Source of the DNA: Bacillus sp. T3
Lineage (GTDB): Bacteria > Bacillota > Bacilli > Bacillales > Cytobacillaceae
Length of the DNA stretch: 64,000 bases
Direction: 5' to 3'
Assembly (NCBI RefSeq): GCF_033449965.1
Contig: NZ_CP137761.1
Location: 2,542,001 to 2,606,000, forward strand
Below the pieces are notes generated by a model. It was not told the DNA's origin, did no database searches, and saw only the letters and a program-made list of their open reading frames with translations. Below, one piece after another: positions 53,177 through 60,689 of this stretch (position 1 is the first letter of the stretch; every line of letters starts with the position of its first letter). The translations under genes were made by a program, and so were the position numbers.

Positions 53177-54240
53177 CTAATTTAAAATAATCACTTTAAC
53201 TGTTCTGACTCCCCAGTTGAAGGCTGCGGCTTTTGAAGGCATCAACACATCAATTTTGTGTCCAACAATAGCTGAACCAGTATCGCCAGCAATCGCTTCT
53301 CCATATCCTTCCACCCACACCCTTTTACCTAGTGGAATTACAGATGGGTCAACAGCGATTAGCTTCATATTAGGATTTTGACGAATATTATAACCTAATT
53401 TTGTAACGGCGCCAGATTCCTCCTGGAACTGTATGCGGTTGCAGTAACATAAATTTCTTTTCCATTTCCAGCTGGAGCAGCTGCTGTTTGTTGAGGAGCG
53501 GCTGCAACGGCTTTCGCTGCCGCCTCACGTTCAATGCGAATCGCATCTTGTGCTGCTTTTAATTGGGCTTCTATCCCATTCTCTTGCTGTTCAATTTGGC
53601 TGTATTTTGCTTGCATCGCCGATAACGTTTCTTGGCGAGTTTGCAGGTTTTGATTTAATTTCGTTTGTTGTCCTGCAAGTACAGCTTGTTCTTCTTCAAG
53701 TTTTTGTTGTTGCTGATCAATTTCCTTTTTGTGATCTTCAATTTGCTGTAAATCTAGCTTTTGAGCTTCCAAAATATCATTATCAGCATTTAAGATTGCA
53801 CTTACGGCACTGGCACGTTGAAGAAAATCATCAAAACTCTTTGACTCTATTAAAACTTTAATCACCAAATTGAGATTATTATCATTTTGAAGAGCCTTAA
53901 GTCTGTTTTCCATAACGTCTTTGCGATTTAGGATTTTATCCTCAAGGATGACGATTTGCTGTTTATTTTCTTCAATCAGCAGATTCATTTCGTCAATTCG
54001 CTTTTGGGTGTTTGCCATCGATTGTTTATTCTCTGTTATATATTGATTCAGAGAGTCCATTTCTCGTTGGATATTGTCTATTTCAGTAGAAATAGACTGC
54101 TTTTCTTTAGCTTTTTGTTCAAGCTCTTGTTGAATATTCTGTATCGAGCCTGTGTTGGCTTGTGCTGTAGACACAAACGAACCAGAGATACATAACATCG
54201 ATGTAAAACTAAAGAGAATCATACGCTTAATATCTGGCAT
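53177..54240 (-). pseudogene. secreted coiled-coil protein with C-terminal 3D (lytic-transglycosylase-like) domain, frameshifted
   Basis: N-terminal signal peptide (MILFSFTSMLCISGSFVSTA), then about 190 residues of PcsB-type coiled coil (IQNIQQELEQKAKEKQSIST ... SFDDFLQRASAVSAILNADN), an Ala/Gln linker and a 3D domain. The frame breaks at about 53415-53428, TTCCAGGAGG on the minus strand (contains CCAGG). The domain resumes as EESGAVTKLGYNIRQNPNMK and KLIAVDPSVIPLGKRVWVEG with the catalytic-type Asp in AIAGDTGSAIVG and KIDVLM. Restored length is about 350 residues. Likely peptidoglycan-acting, outside the cell. A net two-base insertion or one-base loss would explain the break. Confidence 0.85.
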
Positions 54241-54431
54241 GCACTTCTCCTCCTTGCCAACTAATTATAACAGAAGAATTAAACTGTTATGTTACAAAAG
54301 GATTAAAAATGCTGTAATAGTACGTACAAATATTGGTAAATATGTCGTATGCAGCATAATAAATGACAAAAATGTCATTGCAATAACAATATGAACAACT
54401 CCAAAAAATCGGTCGATAATAGCCAAAAGCG

Positions 54432-54458
54432 CGGCTCGAACAAGCCGAGTTTTCGGCT
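54432..54458. promoter_or_regulatory. candidate enhancer (UAS) for the sigma-54 activator
   Basis: Two overlapping dyads: CGGCT-N6-AGCCG (54432-54447) and AGCCGA-N4-TCGGCT (54443-54458). The centres lie 60-75 bp upstream of the sigma-54 promoter of adhP, a typical place for NtrC-type activator sites. The second dyad is also followed by TTTT and could be mistaken for a terminator. Confidence 0.4.
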
Positions 54459-54507
54459 TTTTTCGTTTATATGTATTGATTTTACCGAAATGTAAGCGTT
54501 TTATATT

Positions 54508-54525
54508 TTGGCACACTAATTGCAT
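54508..54525 (+). promoter_or_regulatory. sigma-54 promoter of adhP
   Basis: TTGGCACACTAATTGCAT matches TGGCAC-N5-TTGCA exactly, with GG at -24 and GC at -12. Predicted start near 54536, about 30 nt before the ATG. Confidence 0.88.
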
Positions 54526-54564
54526 TATTAAAATGGTGAATACAAAAACAAAGGGGTTGTTGAA

Positions 54565-55635
54565 ATGAGTAGAAGCGAAAATCAAAGCAGTGTTGTAGAA
54601 GCAGGACAAGCGACTCGATTAATGAAAGCAGCAGTAATAAGCCAATTTCATCAAAAGCTTGAAATCAAAGAGGTTCCTGTACCAGAGCTTGGCTATGGAG
54701 AAATCCTTGTGAAAATTAAAGCTTGCGGAGTTTGTCATACAGATTTACATGCTGCACATGGGGATTGGCCAGTTAAACCTATGCTTCCACTTATTCCAGG
54801 TCATGAAGGTGTAGGGATTGTTGAAGCGGTGGCAGAAGGTGTAACGTCGATTAAGGTGGGCGACCGTGTTGGTGTCCCATGGTTATATTCCGCTTGTGGT
54901 GAATGTGAGTATTGTTTAACAGGGCGTGAAACATTATGTCCAGATCAATTAAATGCTGGCTATTCCGTTGATGGTGGATATGCTGAATATTGTAAAGCAC
55001 CAGCCAATTATGTTGTGAAAATTCCTGAATCCCTAGATTTTCACGAGGTTTCCCCGATTTTTTGTGCAGGTGTAACAACCTATAAAGCGTTAAAGGTTTC
55101 AGAAGCAAAACCAGGAGATTGGGTAGCCATTTATGGAATTGGCGGGCTTGGACACGTTGCTCTGCAATACGCCAAAGCTATGGGCTTTAACGTAATTGCT
55201 GTTGATATTCAAGATGACAAGCTCGAGCTTGCGAAACAATTAGGAGCAGATCTTACAGTGAATGGATTAAGAGTGAATCCAGCTGAAGAAATTCAAAATC
55301 AGGTAGGTGGCGTCCAAGCAGCAGTTAGTGTTGCTGTGACAGCAAAAGCTTTTGAACAAGCATACCGTTCCGTTAAACGTGGTGGAACACTAGTCGTCGT
55401 TGGTCTACCTAATGCAGATCTACCAATTCCAATTTTTGATACAGTCTTAAATGGAGTAACGGTGAAAGGCTCTATCGTTGGGACAAGAAAAGATTTACAA
55501 GAAGCGATTGAATTTGCCGCTCAAGGAAAAGTACGAACCAATATTGAAGTACAGCCTCTCGATAATATTAATGAAGTATTTGATCGTATGGAAAAAGGTG
55601 GAATCAACGGCCGAGTCGTTCTTACATTAGAATAG
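54565..55635 (+). CDS. adhP: zinc-dependent alcohol dehydrogenase
   Basis: NAD-dependent ethanol-type medium-chain dehydrogenase of 356 residues. Catalytic zinc region ACGVCHTDLHAAHGDWP and IPGHEGVGIVE; structural zinc CGECEYCLTGRETLC; cofactor motif VAIYGIGGLGHVALQYAKAM. It has a 19-residue N-terminal extension before MKAAVISQF; ATG 54565 is supported by AAAGGGGTTGTTGAA. It is transcribed from a sigma-54 promoter and is convergent with an NtrC-type regulator gene, so that regulator is its likely activator. Confidence 0.93.
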   Translation: MSRSENQSSVVEAGQATRLMKAAVISQFHQKLEIKEVPVPELGYGEILVKIKACGVCHTDLHAAHGDWPVKPMLPLIPGHEGVGIVEAVAEGVTSIKVGDRVGVPWLYSACGECEYCLTGRETLCPDQLNAGYSVDGGYAEYCKAPANYVVKIPESLDFHEVSPIFCAGVTTYKALKVSEAKPGDWVAIYGIGGLGHVALQYAKAMGFNVIAVDIQDDKLELAKQLGADLTVNGLRVNPAEEIQNQVGGVQAAVSVAVTAKAFEQAYRSVKRGGTLVVVGLPNADLPIPIFDTVLNGVTVKGSIVGTRKDLQEAIEFAAQGKVRTNIEVQPLDNINEVFDRMEKGGINGRVVLTLE

Positions 55636-55663
55636 TCCAACCTGTCCTCTTCAATACATGATG

Positions 55664-55698
55664 AAAGGTCAACGAGTCCAATCTCGTTGACCTTTTAA
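55664..55698. terminator. bidirectional terminator between adhP and the NtrC-type gene
   Basis: AAAGGTCAACGA pairs with TCGTTGACCTTT; T-rich on both sides. Confidence 0.85.
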
Positions 55699-55734
55699 TT
55701 TGATTAATTGATGCTGCAGTCCAACAATCCAATA

Positions 55735-57204
55735 TCATATTCCACTTACCTTTTCTGATTCCTTCTTCTCGTTTAATAAATAGCGAAGCTTTCTCATTGT
55801 AATTTGCAAACGTTTTGCTGCTTCTTTACGGTTTCCTAGAGTTTCTTTTAATGTTTTTTGGATAAATGCCTTTCCAACAATTGCTTCAAGTTCCTTTATC
55901 CTTATGAGGATTTCTTCTAAATTTATTTCTTTCTCCTGTTCGAAAGTCAGCAGCAAACTTTCTACCCAATTTTTCAAAAAATCCTCTAATGGGTGTTCCT
56001 GATGTGTTTTTTTGCTAATCAGATTCTTTATCGGTGTATAGGAAACAGAAGGAAGCTTCAGTACCGGTAAATCTTTTGCCGTGATTAGTCCATCGGTAGT
56101 TTCTGAAAGGGTGACGACTCTTGTAACATAATTTGATAGTTCGCGGATATTTCCAGGCCAATCATATTCCTGCAAAATCTTAATTGCATCGCTTGAAAAA
56201 GAAATCGGTATAGATGTCACTCGTCCCACTAAATATTGTAACAAGTGAGGAAGATCCTCCTTCCGTTCTCGTAAAGGAGGAATTTTCAAATGGACAACAT
56301 TCAACCGGTAATATAAATCCTCACGAAATTTTTTATTTTGAACCGCTTCCAATAAATTTTCATTTGAGGCTGCGACAATCCTAGCATTTGTACGAAAAGT
56401 CTTTTCACTTCCGACACGCATGAACTCTCTTGTTTCTAAAACCCGTAATAGCTTTACTTGAATCGATAGTGTTGCTTCGACAATTTCGTCCAGAAATAAG
56501 GTCCCTTTGCTAGCAATTTCAAATAAACCCTTCCGCTGCTGAGTAGCACCTGTGAAAGCTCCTCGTTCATGACCAAAAAGTTCACTTTCTAATAACGATT
56601 TTGAAATTGCTCCACAATTTACCCCAATAAAGGATTCTTTGCTTCGTTTGCTAGATTCATGAATAAAACGGGCCAGGACCTCTTTTCCTGTACCAGTTTC
56701 GCCTTCAATTAATACATTAATATTCTTTCTTGCCACCTTATAAGCGGTTTGAATGAGATAATTCATTTCATTTGTTTCACCTATAATCAAGCCGACTTGA
56801 TGAGCTAAATCGCTGATGTGCTGCTCCGTTGTCTCTTCGGATGTAGCTAGCAAATTTTCGATTTGCTTTTCTAAAACATCAATATCATCAAACGGTTTCT
56901 CGATATAGTCAATCGCACCAAGCTTCATCGCTTCAACAGCCGTATTAATCGTACTGTAGCCAGTCATAATGATCGCCTTACATCCTGGCTGCTGCTTTTT
57001 TAACGCACGCAGTATGCTTAATCCATCCGAGTTAGGGAGTTTTAAATCAATCATTGCGGCATGAAAAATTTGTTTATTAAAATCAATCTCAAAAAATTCA
57101 TATCCGCTATTAATCACCGTAACTTGATAGCCTTTTGAGGTAAACAAATGGGATAGAAAATTTCCAATCGCGATTTCATCATCAACAATCAGAAGTCTTG
57201 TCAC
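55735..57204 (-). CDS. NtrC-family sigma-54-dependent response regulator
   Basis: The 489 residues: REC domain (about 1-120) with phosphoacceptor Asp in MIDLKLPNSDG, plus IIMTGYST and IEKPFD. AAA+ domain (about 140-370) with Walker A GETGTGKE, the sigma-54-contacting GAFTGA (ERGAFTGATQQ) and Walker B GTLFLDEI. Fis-type HTH at the C-terminus (NRKEAAKRLQITMRKLRYLL). GTG start overlaps the kinase stop (TAGTG). Predicted to activate the adhP sigma-54 promoter; the signal is inferred to relate to alcohol or aldehyde. Confidence 0.93.
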   Translation of the reverse strand: MTRLLIVDDEIAIGNFLSHLFTSKGYQVTVINSGYEFFEIDFNKQIFHAAMIDLKLPNSDGLSILRALKKQQPGCKAIIMTGYSTINTAVEAMKLGAIDYIEKPFDDIDVLEKQIENLLATSEETTEQHISDLAHQVGLIIGETNEMNYLIQTAYKVARKNINVLIEGETGTGKEVLARFIHESSKRSKESFIGVNCGAISKSLLESELFGHERGAFTGATQQRKGLFEIASKGTLFLDEIVEATLSIQVKLLRVLETREFMRVGSEKTFRTNARIVAASNENLLEAVQNKKFREDLYYRLNVVHLKIPPLRERKEDLPHLLQYLVGRVTSIPISFSSDAIKILQEYDWPGNIRELSNYVTRVVTLSETTDGLITAKDLPVLKLPSVSYTPIKNLISKKTHQEHPLEDFLKNWVESLLLTFEQEKEINLEEILIRIKELEAIVGKAFIQKTLKETLGNRKEAAKRLQITMRKLRYLLNEKKESEKVSGI

Positions 57205-58853
57205 TATCTCACCCCCACAATCTTAGCCTGATGAAGTGGAATTCGTAGTGTGAAGGTACTCCCATTATGAATTTGACTGAGAACATCAATCGTTCCCCCA
57301 TGACTTTCTGCAATCCCAAAACTAACTGATAATCCCAATCCAGTCCCTTTATCACTCTCTTTTGTTGTATAAAACGGATGAAAAATTTCCGAAATCCGAT
57401 GTTTTTCAATCCCTATTCCATTATCCTCGACTGTCAAGTGTACTTCATTGTTTAAAAGGAACGTCCGAATCCTCATGAGTTTCAGCGGTTTATTCGATAA
57501 TTCTAGTGCATCTCTCGCATTCAGAATGAGATTCACAACCACTTGCTCAATTTGCTGCTGACTTCCTTCAATTAATGGCAAGTGCTCTAGTAAGTCTAGT
57601 TCAATCTCAATATCGCTCTTTTCCAATTGATATTTTAATAAATACATAACCTGTTCGATTGCATCATTTAACGAAAATGACTCAAACGTATATTCATCCT
57701 GCCTTGAAAAAGTTAGTAGACTTTTAATGATTTGTTTACAGCGGTCTCCACAGTTTTTAATATCCTTTAAGAGCTGATGGGATAGTTCATCTGTAGGACG
57801 ATTTCTAAGGAGCAGCTGGGAATTCCCCAGTATCGCAGTAAGAGGGCTATTAAGTTCGTGTGCAACTCCTGCTGCCATTTCACCGATTGCGGCCAATTTA
57901 CCAGAATGAAGAAGCTGGGCTTCCATTTTTCTTTTTTCTGTTACATCCTTCATATATAAAATCACACCATATACTTCCTGTTGATTGTTTTGGATAAGAT
58001 ATGTATGTGATTCACAAATCTTGCTGTGATGAAAATATAAATCCATATAACCTGGCTTTTGAGTCCGAAATGTGTCAAGAATAAAGGCACGACACGATTC
58101 CCCCAAAAATGAAAAGGAAGGGCATTCCTCCGTAAGATTAAAGAAGGATTTCACTTTATCATTACACTGAAGGACATTTAGATTATGATCAAAAATAAAG
58201 ATCATATCATCGACTGCCTTAAAAGTATCTTCCCATTGCTGCTTGCGCTTTAGTACTTCATTATATAATTGTGTATTTTCAATACTGATGGCTAAATGAT
58301 CGGTTAGCTGTTGTAGAAAAGCAACATCGTCCTCACTCCATTTAGAATCATCCTGTCTACCGATACTAAATACACCAATTTCTTTATTCTTCATAGTCAA
58401 TGGCAGAACAATGACTGTTTTAATCCCGCTATCAATTAAAGATTCTTTTTCAAAAAAGTTGTCTTGGGTATTTTTCAATTGTTTATGTATCGTTTGATTA
58501 TTTTTTAAGGCTGACCAATAGAGTGAGTGTTCAAATGGAATAACCGAACCGAGCATCAAATGCATCGAATTTTCTGGGTAAACATTTGATAGAATGAGTT
58601 CATCATTTTTTAATAGCAATAGACTTACTCGGTCACATGGCATTAGTCCCCTTAATTTATCAATGACATTTTTTAATATTTGATTGAAGGTTGAATTGAT
58701 GTTGATGCTCTTCATCACTTCATTTATGATTTCTAATTGCATGTTTTTCTTCTGAAGCTGCTCAACCGTATTCTTCATTTCGGTATAATAATTTTTCTTT
58801 GATGACTTTACTCCCGTGAGTAAAGCAATCATATCTTTTTTATCCTGTAACAT
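57204..58853 (-). CDS. GAF-PAS sensor histidine kinase
   Basis: The 549 residues lack membrane helices. A short coiled coil leads to a GAF domain (about 55-200: IINEVMKSININSTFNQILK, VFSIGRQDDSKWSEDD), a PAS domain (about 205-310: WEDTFKAVDDMIFIFDHNLN), HisKA with AAGVAHELNSPLTAILGNSQ, and HATPase with VVNLILNARDAL, EDNGIGIE and GTGLGLSVS. Soluble, so it senses an intracellular signal. Sits between the iron alcohol dehydrogenase (10 nt upstream) and its cognate regulator, overlapping the latter. Confidence 0.93.
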   Translation of the reverse strand: MLQDKKDMIALLTGVKSSKKNYYTEMKNTVEQLQKKNMQLEIINEVMKSININSTFNQILKNVIDKLRGLMPCDRVSLLLLKNDELILSNVYPENSMHLMLGSVIPFEHSLYWSALKNNQTIHKQLKNTQDNFFEKESLIDSGIKTVIVLPLTMKNKEIGVFSIGRQDDSKWSEDDVAFLQQLTDHLAISIENTQLYNEVLKRKQQWEDTFKAVDDMIFIFDHNLNVLQCNDKVKSFFNLTEECPSFSFLGESCRAFILDTFRTQKPGYMDLYFHHSKICESHTYLIQNNQQEVYGVILYMKDVTEKRKMEAQLLHSGKLAAIGEMAAGVAHELNSPLTAILGNSQLLLRNRPTDELSHQLLKDIKNCGDRCKQIIKSLLTFSRQDEYTFESFSLNDAIEQVMYLLKYQLEKSDIEIELDLLEHLPLIEGSQQQIEQVVVNLILNARDALELSNKPLKLMRIRTFLLNNEVHLTVEDNGIGIEKHRISEIFHPFYTTKESDKGTGLGLSVSFGIAESHGGTIDVLSQIHNGSTFTLRIPLHQAKIVGVR

Positions 58854-58863
58854 ATTTCACCAC

Positions 58864-60012
58864 CTACAAAGCATTGGTTAGTAATTTTTTGGCATCCACT
58901 AGTGTCATATCACGTGGATTTGTGATCATACATGCATCCTGCAAAGCTAGTTTACTTGCCCAATCTATGATATCCTCTGTCATGCCAACTTCACTTAACG
59001 TTTGCGGAGCACCGATATCGGCAGCAAGCTCTTTTACAAAACGAATTCCTGCTCTCCCAGCTTCCCTTTGGGTTAATCCTCTAGTATCAATCCCCATACA
59101 TTCTGCGATTTCAACAAATCGGTCTGGTGCAGCAATAAAATTAAAATCCATTACATAAGGAAGAAGAACGGCATTGATTTCTCCATGAGACATCGGTAAT
59201 TTTCCGCCAATCGCATGGGAAAGAGCATGGACTGCTCCAAGGATTGCATTAGAAAATGCAAGTCCAGCCTGAAGACTTGCCATCGCCATCGCTTCTTTTG
59301 CTTCTTCATTCGTTTTCGACGCAACAGATGGCCGTAAATATTTTGATACAAGCAGTAAAGCATTTTTCGCTTGTACATCCGTAAGAGGAGTAGCAGCAGT
59401 ACTTACATACGCTTCGATTGCATGGGTTAAAACGTCCATACCAGTTGCTGCGGTCAAACTTGCATCCTTTGTAACAAGCGTGTAAGGATCAATAATTGCG
59501 ATATCTGGGACTAAATTTTTAGAAACGATAATCATTTTTTTCTCTCTTTCAGAATCTACAATGACAGAAAATTGCGAAACCTCAGACCCCGAACCTGCGG
59601 TCGTCATGATCATGATCATAGGTGGTAGTGGTTTTTTAATCTTATCGACCCCTTCATAATCATTTATTTTCCCACCATTCACACTGAGGATGGCAATCGC
59701 CTTTGCAGCATCTAATGCACTGCCACCACCTAATCCAATGATCGCGTCACATTCATTCTCCAGATATAAGTGACAGCCCGCCACAACATCATGATCACGT
59801 GGATTAATACTTACATCGATGAAGGTTGCAAACGGTAAATTCGATTCTTTGCAGACAGTCATTAATACTTCTAACCAACCTGCATTAGCAACTCCTAAAT
59901 CACTTACAATCAACACTTTTTTTGCACCAAGACGGAGACAAGCATCCCCTGCTTGCTTGATTGAGTTCTTCCCAAAGATAATCTCGGGTGTTACAAATTT
60001 ATTAATGTGCAT
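58864..60012 (-). CDS. iron-containing alcohol dehydrogenase
   Basis: The 382 residues of a group III dehydrogenase: HINKFVTPEIIFGKNSIKQA, GLGGGSALDAAKAIAIL (NAD loop), TTAGSGSEVSQFSVI and the metal-binding region AILGAVHALSHAIGG plus MSHGEINAVLLP. Likely converts a primary alcohol or diol to the aldehyde or the reverse. First gene of an operon with the kinase and regulator. I found no sigma-54 promoter upstream of it. Confidence 0.92.
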   Translation of the reverse strand: MHINKFVTPEIIFGKNSIKQAGDACLRLGAKKVLIVSDLGVANAGWLEVLMTVCKESNLPFATFIDVSINPRDHDVVAGCHLYLENECDAIIGLGGGSALDAAKAIAILSVNGGKINDYEGVDKIKKPLPPMIMIMTTAGSGSEVSQFSVIVDSEREKKMIIVSKNLVPDIAIIDPYTLVTKDASLTAATGMDVLTHAIEAYVSTAATPLTDVQAKNALLLVSKYLRPSVASKTNEEAKEAMAMASLQAGLAFSNAILGAVHALSHAIGGKLPMSHGEINAVLLPYVMDFNFIAAPDRFVEIAECMGIDTRGLTQREAGRAGIRFVKELAADIGAPQTLSEVGMTEDIIDWASKLALQDACMITNPRDMTLVDAKKLLTNAL

Positions 60013-60117
60013 AGAATCACCTATTAAATAGTTTTGTTATTACAATATTAACCAACATGCGCTAAAATTTCTGTTTCTTTTTGTCGTTTTTTTAATATTT
60101 AGTATTTTTAAAAGATA

Positions 60118-60146
60118 ATAAAAAACGACAGCAATTTTGCTGTCGT
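60118..60146 (-). terminator. terminator with 22-bp palindrome, copy 1
   Basis: On the minus strand ACGACAGC-AAAATT-GCTGTCGT is followed by TTTTTTATT. It lies about 110 nt upstream of the iron alcohol dehydrogenase start and would block read-through from zosA. The 22-bp palindrome (60125-60146) is identical to that at 60658-60679. Confidence 0.75.
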
Positions 60147-60202
60147 CAGATTGTCGAGAAAGGATACTTTTCTCGGAAATTTTTATTTTGTCATACCAAC
60201 TG

Positions 60203-60341
60203 GCCGGTTGATTTCCGTTCCAGGTGCTTCGCTTTCCGCGGGGTGGGCGGTGAGCCTCCTCAGCGCTTTTGCGCTTGCGGGGTCTCACCTGTCCCACTGC
60301 CCCCGCAGGAGTCTTCGCACCTTCCACTCCAATCAACCGGG
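60203..60341 (-). repeat. dispersed repeat A, copy 4 (inverted)
   Basis: Reads as repeat A on the minus strand, from GGTTGATTGGAGTGGAAGG to GGAACGGAAATCAACCGG, with the CCGCGGAAAGCGAAGC block intact. It lies between the two identical 22-bp palindromes. Confidence 0.85.
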
Positions 60342-60410
60342 TGTATCAACCTGAGGAATGGCCACATACTTTTTCTAACCTTGCCAAGTGTGTGGAGACA
60401 ATTCAAATCG

Positions 60411-60593
60411 GGCGGACAATGAGTGCGCTATTTCCCTAAATATCACCTTTTATGGAATCATTCCGGACATTTGATGCGTTATTTTGCAAAAAGTAACGTT
60501 AATAGGCTGCCAAATAGCTAAATAAAAGCTTCTATGTCCGATAGAAATTTAAATGACCGCATTTTATGACAAATAGCGTATCCTATGTCCGCC
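60411..60593. repeat. four-unit palindromic repeat with GGCGGACA/TGTCCGCC ends
   Basis: Four related 22- to 23-bp units: 60411-60433 and 60463-60484 on plus, 60520-60542 and 60571-60593 on minus, each of the form CGGACATnnGnnGCGnTATTT. The outer ends are perfect 8-bp inverted repeats. The whole can fold as nested stems. No ORF. Confidence 0.65.
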
Positions 60594-60621
60594 TTCCACC
60601 AAACTAACGCTGTAAACTTAA

Positions 60622-60655
60622 AAAGAAAAAGGCTGTCGAGAGATTCTCGACAGCC
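60622..60655 (-). terminator. terminator after zosA
   Basis: AGGCTGTCGAGA pairs with TCTCGACAGCCT, then TTTTCTTTTT on the minus strand. A second perfect palindrome (60658-60679) sits between it and the gene. Confidence 0.92.
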
Positions 60656-60689
60656 TAACGACAGCAATTTTGCTGTCGTTCTGTATATC

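Noticed and set aside
60013..60120. Looked for a sigma-54 promoter ahead of the iron alcohol dehydrogenase operon.
   Set aside because: No GG-N10-GC motif with the right flanks was found; only weak sigma-A-like sequences.
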